Source of the DNA: Sipunculus nudus
Taxonomy: Eukaryota; Annelida; Sipuncula; Golfingiida; Sipunculidae
DNA: 64,000 nucleotides
Assembly: GCA_026874595.1 (NCBI GenBank)
Contig: CM049321.1
Coordinates: 9,672,979 to 9,736,978, forward strand
Direction of reading: 5' to 3'
Each line of letters begins with the position of its first letter. Position 1 is the first letter of the stretch. Positions 36,991 to 49,525 of the stretch are shown in pieces. The translations under genes and the position numbers were made by a program. The notes under the pieces were generated by a model that saw only the letters and a list, made by a program, of their open reading frames with translations, ran no database searches and was not told the origin of the DNA.

Positions 36991-38279
36991 AGCATTTTTA
37001 TGATTGTTAAAATTTAAGGGTAATAGATTAAGGTAAATGACATTAAGAACAAATGTATCCAGTTCATTATCCAAGCTATCAATTAAGATAGCACAGTAAA
37101 AGCAACAGAATTTTCAGAAATATTGCAGAGATTGCAGAACATTTTATTTTTATCAAAATAGTAAGAACCGTGACTGAAAAACTACTTTATTTAATAGGTA
37201 AGGTCTTGGGACCTGATTTCTAATCCAGAGCAGCTGATGTTGATACACAATTATGAATAGGGAATATAACATATGGAATAAGAGAAAACCTTAAAAAAGT
37301 ATGTTTACATCAAAATATTTAGAGAAACCTTTAGATGGATAAATGAATAATCAAAAACCACTTTAATATTTAATTTTTTTTTCTAATATTGAGGCCTTTT
37401 ACAATTTCTGTTAACCATAAATAATAGGACATTTGTATTTTGAATATTCTGAAATAACAAAGATTTGTATATGCAACGTTATCTAAACACCAACATAATA
37501 AAATAATTTGACAGTAGCCCATTTTAACTGACGAACCTGGCTATGTTTACAACAGTTTATTGAATGCCAAACAAGCAAACTGTCGCATACAATTATCACA
37601 AATAACTCTAAATATCAGTTTAACACACAATATATACACACATATACAGGGAGAGAGACGGAGAGGGAGGACAGTTTGAAGGAGAGAATCTATCCGCGGA
37701 GGAAGTTCATTGAAAGGTAAACCGGAATCTTCCAATTTGGAGCGTGACGAAGGCTCTAGAGATGCCTGCGTCGTGATGTCGTAAATACACTTGCTGTAAA
37801 TACACGCATGTCATGTTATTGCACTGTATATGTATTGTGTATACGTTCTGTAATCTAATGATTCTGGGCTAAGCCTATTTCTACCTGTTGCTATGTTTTG
37901 TAGTCATTCAAACAATTAAGAATCGGTTGATTATTATTATATATATTACATCTAAAACAGGGACAGCGACATCTACAGGCAAACTAAAGGACTAGCATAA
38001 GCCATATGGGCATTAGGCGTCATCTAAGCTAGTGTTTTGTTACTTAATGATTCTGGATGGAAATGACTTTCAATTTTTTAAAAGAGACAAATTGATTACC
38101 TACTTGATATTGTGAACTTGTATTGAAATTGAAGTGTTTAAATGTATTTAAAATGTTAATTTTGTTAAGCCCTATATGTTGTAAAATACAATTTCTCTAT
38201 TGATTTGGTGGGTTTGACTTGATTTCAAGAAATAGAAATTTGGCCCTATGCTTTGAAGCATACAATTGATCTGACATAC

Positions 38280-39031
38280 CTCGCGGCCGTTGGATGATGT
38301 TCTTCAGGTGATTATTTTCCTCCTCATTGTCGATGGTGACGAGATCACCTCTGAAGCGTTGACAGTTTCTTCTTGCTTCCTGCCGATTCATTTTTCCTAT
38401 CACAATTCTTTAGTAAGACAGGAATCCAAGGCTCGCTGAGGCCGGCGAATGGGCTGTAGAATCGATGGGGACAGCTCTCTCTGTGAAATACAAAAGTATT
38501 AAAAGACCCATTTTTCCGACATGAATATTATTTAAAGCACGATTGATATCATGGAAACTTCATCCATTCTAGAATAGTGTCTGCATTAACTTCATTTACA
38601 GAAACTATGACATTGACAGAGAAAGTGAGCCAATAAAAAAAAAAAAAAGAAAAGAAAGGACGCTAAATTTAAATAAATCAAATATAGCATTTAACTTCAC
38701 TTGATCATAAACAAGCGATTTCTTAGGAATGTTCGTTACTTATTGAATTTAAATAGACTATTTAATGTTAATACTTGATTTATTCTTTTACTTTCTTCAT
38801 ATGCCTGTTTAAACTAGTCTTAGCTTTCACCTACCATGAGAGTGAAATGTCCTGTCCCACATCGGGGGCAGATGCTTGCAGGATGCATGAATTGACCTTC
38901 ATCCTAATACCAATACACTTAGGTTTCTCTGATCTGTTACATGTTTTCCTGACAATGCTTGTTTATGATTCCTGATTGAAGTACATGCTCCAGCTCAACA
39001 ATGCCAGTGCTGGAATCCATGGGGCTGCCAT
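38280..39031 (-). pseudogene. PAN/C-type lectin gene fragment L2 (exons 2-3 only)
   Basis: Exon 3 (38480-38280) keeps acceptor CAG and donor GTATGT and the block RRNCQRFRGDLVTIDNEEEN. It has a 2-nt deletion just before it and a Cys-to-Tyr change relative to the intact copy. Exon 2 (39031 to about 38835) keeps IVELEHVLQSGIINKHCQE. It then has a 1-nt insertion, and its 3' end is shortened. Exons 1 and 4 are deleted with their surroundings. Non-functional. Confidence 0.85.
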
Positions 39032-39792
39032 CTGTAACAATCATACCCATGTATCACATTCACATACCCGATGACCCGACTACTCTACTTCAGTAAAATG
39101 TAATACTGTCTGATACGTGCAATCTATTACACAATCATACCCATACATCATATTGATATAACCTCGAGCCACATGTCACTTGTACATGTGGCAACAGCTC
39201 AGGTTAAACATAATACTATCTGATAGCGGCGTACACATATTTAAGTATTTGATATTTCTCTATAAAATTTGCCCTGATGCTTAAATGGCACACTATTATC
39301 CGTTGATGATTCCGAATGTTTGTCCTGACAGGAACACAAAACCTATTTGATTTCACGTTAATGTTAGTTGGCACTAGCGGTCCTTAGCACAATGAAATAC
39401 GGGCAATTGAAAACATGATCAATTTCTTAACATTAGTCAATTAATTGTATTTCAAACGCAGGTGTTCAACATACCTGTCTTACACAAGAAGCTAGATCCT
39501 CAAGAATCTAGCCCCTCATCATTGGAACCAGGATCTAAATTAGATAAACATGAAAACCATTCTAAACCAACAACTAAAAAAAATAAAGGTGCTGTCTTTA
39601 CTTATCCACCAATTTAACAGATAAAATAGCCATATAATGCAGACTGATCGAGTCGTTTCTCAGTCCAGACATTTGTGGGAATATTCCATGGAGGATTTTT
39701 TTTTATTACATTTTTAAATCATTTTGTTCTGATTAGTTTTCAATTCCATTAAGTATGGTTATTCATTCATCTTTGGAACCCACGAACAACCA

Positions 39793-39795
<3 letters not shown>

Positions 39796-39852
<57 letters not shown>

Positions 39853-39853
39853 C
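39796..39853. repeat. (TA)n microsatellite
   Basis: TA repeat interrupted once by C. It lies at the junction between the lectin 5' flank and the extra block shared with U4. Confidence 0.95.
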
Positions 39854-40629
39854 AGCGAATGTCACCCGATAAAAGGTACCCCTTTCTGGTGCCCAAGGGA
39901 GAAGGTTGCCCCTACAAAGTCACTTACCGAGATATCTTTGGTTCAACGTGGAAAAGTAGCGATTGTGTGGTTTTTATGGCGTTCTCAACATATCAGCACT
40001 CAGACACATAACAAAGCACAAGTCAACGGCTAAACAACAAGAGTATACTAACAGATAAAAGAACACAACAGGTATTGAATTCCAAATCACCTACCAGATG
40101 GGGTTCCTAGCCTTTACGGCTCATTAGATACACTGGTACATACTGTGGTTGCCTCTCTGTTCGCGAGGGTTTCAAGTTCGTGATATTAGCGAAGGAAAAT
40201 CATCGAAAAAAAAAACCCTTTGTGAATAAGAGGTTCCTTCGTGGAAAGCAAGTCGAAATGGTTAATATTAAACAAGAATAATAAGATCTTGTATGTTCAG
40301 ATGTTGCTATAATAAATGATTTGAATTTTATTTTTAATTATCTGGCATGCTTGACCAATGGTTTAACTCTTTTAATGTTCAATTGTCTAATATTTTTTTA
40401 AGATTTTCGCGGGTATTATTTTAAATGATTAATCAATATAATCATGCTTTAGTTCGTGTAGGAGTTTCATATGGCGAGATAGCGAAAATGAAACCCTCGC
40501 GAAACATTGAATCTATAAAGACCGCTCAAATTTACCCCCGCGAATATGAAGCCAACAGCAGTACACAAGACAAGCTTTGGTAAAAAAAATATAGCTTTAA
40601 ACAGGCTTTAGATCTTACAATCCCCGACT

Positions 40630-40850
40630 GTTGGCACCTCAATGGACTCCGGCTGGCGGCACCTCGCTGCAACTCTGTGGACACCCACTGACAGCACCTG
40701 GCTGGACACTCGCTGGCGGTACCTATCTGGTCACTAGGTCACATCACCTCTCTGGTCACTGGGTCGTAGCACCTTTCTGGTCAATGGGTCGCAGCAACTC
40801 CCTGGTAACTGGGTTGCAGCACTTTTCTGGTTACTAGATCGCTCTGCACC
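40630..40850 (+). repeat. Degenerate minisatellite 'ctggtcactgggtcgcagcac' (U2)
   Basis: Imperfect units of about 25 bp: 'ctggcggcacctcgctg', 'ctggtcactgggtcgtagca', 'cctttctggtcaatgggtcg'. The short plus frame across it is a repeat product. A sister array is at 58210-58420. Confidence 0.7.
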
Positions 40851-43800
40851 TTTGAACTCTGCAGGCTCCATAGACTGTCCTCAATTATACTGTGTATTGC
40901 CCCTCTTAAATACCTTTCTCCCATTGTGGCTCACTTATATTCATGGCCAAAACAAAGCCTGACATGCTTTTCCTACTATGGTCCATCCATATTTATAAGC
41001 ATGCTGAATACTAATTAGGCTGGGAACAAAACACCATAAATCCGAAGCCTCTGTTTTAACAAGGGCACGCAACACACTGAGCAACCTTTCACTGAATGCC
41101 GCCATTGTTTACGAAAACAATACCCTGTCCGGCTCAATTTTCGCTTGAAAAATATAAGGTACAGCTAACCCTGTACAGCCAACCTGAGAAATTAAAATAA
41201 AACAAAATGAAACGTTCAAAACTGTCAATGTGTACAATTAGTCAATTTGCGCATTGCCTGAAATTTTCAGGAATTTAACAAATTAACTGTTTCATCAGAC
41301 AGTTTATTGATTCATTGACTAAAATATAAAAAAAGAAAAATTTCTATTATTATACAAAAAGAAAATTTATATTTCATTTCAACTATTTTATAAACCCTGG
41401 TCTTAGAAAATATTAATTTTTTGCATCATTCATAATTTTGCATATGTCAATGTGTATTGTTATCAGAAGCGTCCCTTATGCTTAGTTTTAGTTCTCGCCG
41501 AAATGATTGTTATAATATCATAATATCTTAAGATCTTAATATTATGTTTGTCTAGGGGGGGGGGCAGTTTTCTTGATCCCATAATGTTTAGGTGTGGGCG
41601 TGGAATCCCGCTCCGTCAGTGTGGGCATATTGTTAAAATTTTCTTTCAAAAGTTCAGAAATTTAGAAGCAATTTGGCATAAATTACAGGAATATTCTCGC
41701 TTCACAAACATACAATATATAAAAGTGTTGACCTAAAAATACTCCTGATAATGTACCCCAACCCAACGAACCTTTGATTCACTGCTGGTTATTTCACAAT
41801 AAAACCTGGTTTGATTTCTTAAAATTTGCATGATTTTTTTTTATTTTGTGCTTTACTGCCATGTTTTCACAATGACATGGAAACGTGTGAATGATGACCT
41901 ATTATTAGTCATCATTATACATTTTTTTCTGAAAGATTACACTCTGTCAATATATAAGAAAACCGTCCTATATTTTTACAAATTAAAATTAGAGCCTATT
42001 TTAGCAATATAGGGGTGGGTGGAAGCAATATGTTATGTCCATAAAAAAGTTGACTTCTCAACATTCCAGCTATCACAGTTTGGCCCCATACAAAGAATTT
42101 AGGTATTTTTGATAAAGCCATACCTTTTGATAAGCTACATGGTTTCTGTTGACATTGGTAACATATGTTTGCTTTGACACTAAAATATATTTTTATGTAA
42201 ACATTGCCGTTTAATAAATTTAGTATCAAGAACAATGTACGTGAAAGTAGATATTGTAAAGACCGATACTTCCGTTTCCTTTTTAAGGTCTAGAATCGCT
42301 GTCATTAGTTCAGTAGGTATAATGTGGTCTTCCACCAGCCGGTAGTGGTTGTATTACAAAATAAATACATAGAGGCGCTTGCAGTATGTCCCGTTTCTTA
42401 CAGTCGCGTACGATTTTTGCGTGAAATTGGGAACTGATTAGGTAGTTGACACTAACCAATGTATCTGGCACTAATCCAGTAATGTGTTTTTTTTTTCTAT
42501 TCTTTACTTTTCATACCTATTTTTATAACCCTAGATCTAATCTATGAAACTGTAGGCAAAGCAAAGGATGATCAGATGCATCGACACAACCATAGACTGA
42601 AATATCAACGAGGTGTGTAATATCGGGCATACAGATTTATAAAGAAGGGTAATGTATTCATAGTGATATGCGGGATATTAGGCAGATCTTTGGAGCTAAT
42701 AAGTAAATTTGCTTAAAGGAAAATGACTACATAAAAGATCGAAATTGACCCTGGTTCATGATATCCCAGAGAAAGCTCTCAAAACTTAAGAAACTGGTTA
42801 CAAAGTTTAAAAGAACGACTGTAATTGACTGTCATCCTCTCCATTATACGTATTTTTTAAGTATTCTGAATACTTGGGACTTGGACGATCTGGCTTTTCT
42901 TGTCAACAAAAGGCCAATCAAATGTTTTCAATTAATATTGATTGTGTTGTGTTTAGAAACCTATATATTACACATAGGTGCACCATGTTGACTTCCAACA
43001 GAAAAAAACAGCAATGAGGATGAAAAAGATCATTTGGAAAATTATTTAAATACATAATCTGTATGACGAGGGTCTATATGGTTTTCTATACCCACGTTTT
43101 ACATTTTGACTAGGGAACAACATTACAGCTGTTTTCAAAGGTCTATACTTTTATCACAATTTGAATGGTCAAGGGATCACTTTCAGATTGGATGACGCCT
43201 GTAAAGGCATCTCAAATGCAAAAGAGTATTATTTCTGAAAAAAAGAGAATAGATGAAATTATCGCATACCAAATAATCATAATGATTGTTCAAAGAGAAA
43301 AAAAAGTTATAATAACTGAATCAATGTGTCAATCTTGCAGTATATTTTAGAGGGACATATTCATGATTCTTGATTTTAATTGGTGACCAAGGTATACAGT
43401 GAAAACAATGTGATACTTTTCTTTAGCATTCTCACATTATTTTGTAATGTGTTGTAAAACGCTGTGGAAGTAGATATATGCAAATATTATTCCGATTAAT
43501 CAATTATACGAGAAACAATCACTTATTTACATCGTCCTATATATAAAAAAGATTTTACACAATTAACCAGCAGAATATTTATACAAAATAATATACTTTC
43601 CTAACCCTTATTCATTGTTTTTCTTTAAAGTAGAAAGTGGAATATTAAAGGGCTGTGTTTTGGTGATGTTGATATGAAAGGATAGCGTAGAAGGAGTTTA
43701 ATACCCGGTATAATTGTGAATGAAAAGCCAGGGTAAAACAATGCTCTAATACAGAACATCGGGATTTATTGGAACTTTCAGGACTGCGGAAAGTGTTTAT

Positions 43801-44474
43801 GTTGAAGTTAAATCTCTAAATGTAACCATCTGCGTATCTTAAGTAACTGATCTCAACCATTATTCAAGGCTGTACTCATTGATTATTATATAAACAAATA
43901 TCTTAGGTCGCTGCACTGTCACTGATATTGATAGTATTCATAAATAGATTTATCACTACGTTATTTTGTAACGATAACAATTACATAGAATCAATGGATA
44001 GGTACAGAAAATTGTTTGCAAACTCATAACAGAACTAATTAAATGGTACATTTTAATAATCACCTTTTAATCATCATGGAAGATCAATAAATTTTATCAT
44101 TTCCACATGAACATAAAAAGGGGATTGCTAATAAGATCATACCCATATCAATTGTCCTCCTACCTCGAACGTTTCAATTCTTTCATTTCATCCCACTAGT
44201 TGTATAATCAGTGACATTTGAAATATTTTTTTTTTAAATAACCATTTTAAGTTTAGTCAGTATGCATATAAAACACGTCACGTAATGAGAAATGAATGTA
44301 CTCTTTTTTATTAAAGGATAGGTCCATGGCCTGTTGTGGCACTGAAGGTTTCCATACGGGTAAGATGATATGTTATATTAAGCATCTAGATTTCAGGTTT
44401 TATATGCACGGGGTTAGGAGTGATCCAGAAGTCCTAACCCATCGTCATCACATCAAAGCCAATATCTGAGGTTC

Positions 44475-44556
44475 TAAGTTTTCACCATTATGCCATAGAA
44501 GCACCGGCGGGGTTCGAAACGGGAACCTTCATCGCTAGCGTTCGTCCTATCCCCCT
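44475..44556 (-). repeat. tRNA-derived SINE head, internally deleted
   Basis: The minus strand begins 'gggggatagg' and has a B-box-like GTTTCGAACCCC. It is the sister of 53108-53189 but lacks about 19 bp between two CCTT tetramers, consistent with a microhomology deletion that removed part of the A-box to B-box spacer. Confidence 0.6.
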
Positions 44557-46074
44557 TTCTAGGTACAGTAAAAACTGAGCAATAGCGGATGAATATATGC
44601 ACTTATAAGTCTGGCTAAAAGGCATATCTAGAAATCCCTACCGAGAAAATAACAAAATGGTTCTCTTTCAGAAGAGTTTTCTTTATTACTTATAAGCGAG
44701 ATTCCTAAACCAGCGATTGAAAACCTTTAGTAACCTATCATGTAGCAAAGTTAAGAAAACACAATGAGGCTGGATGCCTGGTGTGGCCAAACTACTTGAG
44801 GATTGGTCCCTTGAGTACAATTTCCTTAACGGTACAAGCTTTTGAAAAATGTCTCTTCTATCCTAAATGATCAAAAAAGATAAATTAATTGAAAATTGCA
44901 CCTTAAATATAAGCAAAGGATAGATAAAATGATGGTCATGCATATAGAATAAGTTTTTCAAATTAAATAAGCATTCTTTGAGCAAACCTTAATATGTGTA
45001 ACGTTTTATCAACATATGTAACGTTTTATCAACACCAGCAAAATACAGTTTTTAAATGACGACCCTGGCCAACATTGACAACATGTTATTGAATGTGAAA
45101 GAAACAAATTATCGCATACAATAATCACTAATTGCTCTAAATATTTGCTTAACACATTATATATTCAAATATATTCTTAGAGAGAGAGAAAGAGAGCGAG
45201 TCTCAGGGTGAGAACCTACCTGCGACGGGAGTTCCCTGAACAGTAAACCGGAATCTTCCAATTTTGTGCTTGAGGAACGTAGTATATATCTATATTACAC
45301 AATCTGACATTATATAGCCATTCTTTACATTCTATATATTCAAGATGTTGTTAACATATACATTTGTTTATATATTCAGCAAGTGCAACATTTGAATGAC
45401 GTTTCTCTAGCAATCAGACAAAGACTCACACTTGGTGTAAATATACGCATGTCATGTAATTGCCCTGTACATATAGTGTATACGTACTGTAATTCGATAA
45501 TTCTGTTAAATCAATTACTGCTTACTGCTATGTTTTGTAGGGCATTGTATTGAAAACCATAAATCCGTCACCGACAAAGCTTTCTCAATCAAGCGCGCAG
45601 TATATATTTGCGAATTAAATTTTTGTCTTGCTCAAAAGCGTATGAACACCGTTAGAACATTAAAACATGTAGTACATTGATTTAATATTACTAGGTCTTT
45701 TTAAATGCCCTTCTAATTGATAACCCTATTTCAGCTCCATGCAGATTAGATCGAGGGACAGACAAACAATTGAAAAGTGAAGGTTGTCATGTCGCATATA
45801 TTGCGAGTTATTGGTTTTTTTTTTTTTTTTTTGGTATCACCAGGTTTTTCGTTTAAAATAATTTCTAAACACCAGGTGAATTTCTTATATACTTGCCTTC
45901 CTTAATATATTCAGTACCAGTGTCTAAATTTGTGAAAGGTAAACTGTTCGATGTTATTAGCGTATGGCTTCGTCGTTGCTCAAAAGCAAGTAAATATTTT
46001 CCAGTTCTGGTAAATTATGATATAAGGAACACAACCCCAACCCCCCATCCGGATCAGTATACTTCTGAAATGTA

Positions 46075-48671
46075 CTACGGCCGTAGGGTAAACTTTTCAC
46101 AAACGGCTCCATCCACGGTGCACTCACACACATGGTCATTCCAACTCCAGTTGAATTCTCCCCGAAGAGCGGCACAGTCCTCATCCAGGCCGTGATGATG
46201 AGCGTTATTTGGTTCCTCAGGATTCCAATCTTCGTAGTTCATTCCTTCACCAGATGCTGCCCATTGCCAATTTCCTTCCTCCTCTACATCGTTTCCACCA
46301 ATCCACAATGTCCCTGTTTGCTCAATATCTGAGAGAACACGTGCTTTAACGTACCTCTAGCAATCTCGTTTACTTTATATAAGTTAGTGGGTTTAAGATT
46401 AAGGAATGGTTTTATTGGAGTAGTGTAATCACATAAACAGGTGCCCTAACCAAATGATGCCAGACTAGCCACTCTAAACAAAATCCATTGAAGGATAATT
46501 TAGAGAAAACATTTCTAAATCTATAGAGATGCCTAGACCTGAAATGTTTTGTAAACAACAGAATGGCCAAATAACCTGTTACTCTTGTTGATAAAAAAGA
46601 ATTTGATTCCATGATATTATTTGTCACTTATTGCTGTATATCTGCGTGCGTGTTCAGAAAACAAATGTAATTAAATAACATGTTGAGTTAAACAGATAAA
46701 TGAATAGCTAAAGCATATTAAATTGATTAATATTAATAAAAATGTTGTTTACAGAACAATACTAAATCCGCAGTAGGATATTCCCACAAAAGACATGTGC
46801 CTTTTTATGCTCTCCTTCTATATATGTCTAGCGTTGGAAACGACTTATTGTATTCAATCGATCTGCTGGGTAGGCTCTTTCTTCAATTTAGTGGGTAGAT
46901 TTGTAAAGCATCAGCTTTGTTAGTAAGGTTTAGTTTAGATTCTAACTGTCCATGAAAATTGTACATGTAAGACATACTTATGTTAAGTTATTGTCCACAC
47001 ACAAAAAAGACATGGCTTTAACGTTTTTGCTTACATGATTGATACATTTAATTAATTATTTCCAATATATTTGTATTTTCATATATACCTCACTTCCTAC
47101 GAACGAAGCTAATATAGATGAAACAAGATTATGTTCAAACCCACACCGAATACGTTGCACAAATATATTAAATTTAAATTGGAAATTCGAATTAAAAGAC
47201 AATACTTAAAGCATGATATACATGAAATAGATATGCTTTAATAGATTGTTGTTATATATGATGAGAACATAGCTCTGCTGGTTCAAAAATTAATCTCTAG
47301 ATTGTGGTAGAACTGTGTGTAAGAACTTGCTGCAAAGGGGTATAATGAACATGTCATATTCTCCATATGCAGTTATTCATCTAATTTTCTGGTTTTTAAT
47401 AGTACCGCTCCTTCACTCCGATGGACCGCTCGTGGTAATTTACATTAACGTCAAAATCAATTGTGTTGTGTACCTGCCAGGACTATAATTCGAAACTATC
47501 AACGGATTATTTAATGTGCAATTATCTCCCACTTTCAAATCACATTTATAATCAATAATCGCTTTTACTCAAAAATCATGGAATCACTTATTTTTTTCTT
47601 AAAGAAAGATAAAACATTTTAATCATTTAAAAAATATTCTTTCATGAACAATGCCTGATTCTAAGAACCGGAAGGTGAGATAACTATGTTTTATGGTATT
47701 TTTTTCAATTAATTTTTCAGGTTTATCGATTTCTTATGATGAACATTATATGTTTATGTACCTTCTGTGTACCGAGGTAATAACGAAGAATTAACGAATA
47801 AACTTAGAAGTATTCTGAATTCGATATTTTGCTTGTGCGTAATAATTGAATAGTTAAGAACAGTTCAGTTGAAAACATAAGACATTCACATGTTTAAGAA
47901 TCGGTTAATTATTGTTATATATAATACATCTAAAACAGGGACAGCACCATCAACAGGCAAATTGAACAACTAGCATTAACCGAGTTGGCATTAAGCGCCA
48001 TCTGACGCTAGTGTTTGGTTACTCAGTGATTCCAGATGATTAAGACTCTCAATTTTTATAAGAGACTTATTGATATCCTTCTTGATATTGTGAACCTTGT
48101 ATTGAAATTGAAATGTGTAAACTTAAAATATGAACTATGTTGATGGAAGTGTTTAAATGTATTTAAACTGTTAGTGATGTTAAGTCCTCTATGTTGTAAT
48201 ATATGTTTACTCTATGAGTTTGGTCATATGCATTGAAGTATGCCATTGCTTTGACATACCTGGCCGCCCTTGGATGATGTCCTTCAGGTGATTATTTTCC
48301 TCCTCACTGTCGATGGTGACGAGATCACCACGGAAGCGTTTACAATTATTTCTTGCATCATGCCAATTCATTCGTCCTATCACAATACGATAGCAAGACT
48401 CAGGAATCCAGGGTTGGCTGAGATCGGCGAATGGGCTGCTAAACCGATGGGGACAACTCTCTGTGCGAACTACAGAATTATTAGAAACAAGACCCATTTG
48501 ACCTTCATGAATATTGTTTAGAGGACGATAGAATTAAAAGAGTAAGTGAGACAAAAAAAAGAAGAAAAGAATAGACGATAAATTTAAATAAATCAAATTT
48601 AGAATTAAACTACACTTGGTCATAAACCAGGAATTCTTAGGAATATTCGTTACTGATTGAATTAATATATG

Positions 48672-48718
<47 letters not shown>

Positions 48719-49438
48719 TAATGTTTTCACTTGATATTTTAAGATAATGCTTAATTAAAAATTACATTCTTCATATCCCTGTTTAAATTCGTCTTATCTT
48801 TAACTTACTACGTCTTGTTCTGCTACATGAGAGTGAAATATCCTCTGCCGTATCGAGAGCAGATGCTTGCAGGATGCATTTATTGACGTTCATCTTAATA
48901 CCAATGCACCTAGGATTCTCTGATCTATCACATATTTCCTGACATTGCTTGTTTGTGATTCCTGATTGATGTACACGCTTCAGCTCAACAATGCGAGTGT
49001 TGGAATCCAAGGAGCTGCCACCTGCAACAATAATACCCATGTATCGTATTCATATACCCGATGACCCGACTACTCTTTTCCAGTAAAATGTAATACTGTC
49101 TGCTACGCGCAATCGTTTACATAATCATACCCATACATCATATTGATATAACCTGGAGCCACATGTTACTGGTACATGTGGCAAAAGCTCAGGTTAAACA
49201 TAATACTATCTGATAGCGGCAAATATAAGTTTAATCATTTGATATTTCTCTTATAAATAATTGCCAAATTTTACATCATGGAAAAGTGACGAGTAAAATT
49301 TGTCGTGTTGCTTTAATGCGACCCTGATACACTTTCCTTTAACTGAAACTATTTAATGCAAACACAATTATGTTCATCCGCTAATTCTTGGTTCTCACCT
49401 CGACACATAAAGAAAGCACATAGAAGTATAAGGTTCAT
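46075..49438 (-). CDS. Secreted PAN-domain C-type lectin, 4 exons, 238 aa
   Basis: The coding exons on the minus strand are 49438-49399, 49021-48809, 48469-48260 and 46328-46075 (40+213+210+254 = 717 nt, ending TAG). All introns are GT-AG and phase 1. Exon 1 gives a short hydrophobic leader, MNLILLCAFFMC. Exon 2 (residues 14-85) resembles a PAN/apple domain with Cys at 40, 44, 52, 62 and 79 (QCQEICDRSENPRCIGI). Exons 3-4 form a C-type lectin domain (about 86-238): NNCKRFRGDLVTIDSEEENN, LWIGGND (162-168), EPN at 193-195 and WND at 217-219. EPN with WND are the calcium and mannose-type sugar ligands of this family. Likely Cys pairs are 127-231 and 206-222 (inferred). A secreted pattern-recognition or mucosal lectin is expected; the ligand is not shown. 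It is the only intact copy in the cluster. The start is fixed by the exon 1 match in three sister copies. Confidence 0.88.
48665..48715. repeat. (TA)n microsatellite in lectin intron 2
   Basis: TA-rich run between exons 3 and 2 of the intact lectin gene; absent from the matching place in U2. Confidence 0.9.
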
Positions 49439-49499
49439 CCTAAGACACCGATAAACCAAAAAAAAAACAATAGAAAACAGTAAACTGAAATTTCAGCTT

Positions 49500-49525
49500 C
49501 ATGGAATCAGTATATTTACAGTTTA
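49500..49525 (-). promoter_or_regulatory. Possible TATA-like element of the intact lectin gene
   Basis: The minus strand has 'ctgtaaatatactg' about 70-80 bp 5' of the exon 1 ATG. No transcription start is visible and AT-rich matches are common here, so this is weak. Confidence 0.2.

Larger units (their letters stand above)
35735..37000. repeat. Segmental duplication S, copy 2
   Basis: Sister of 11560-13240. Lacks the extra stretch at about 12190-12605. The flanks differ, so the duplicated block probably ends near 35735 and 37000. Confidence 0.8.
37540..44900. repeat. Lectin segmental duplication, unit U2
   Basis: 37550-37930 matches 45090-45560. 37930-38480 matches 47890-48475. 38820-39290 matches 48800-49260. 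39300-39800 matches 49615-50460. 42110-43360 matches 50540-51840. 43370-44900 matches 52300-53560 with gaps. Relative to U3 it lost the stretch with exon 4 (equivalent of 45560-47890) and the stretch with exon 1 (equivalent of 49265-49615). It shares 39850-42300 with U4, a block missing from U3. Confidence 0.8.
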
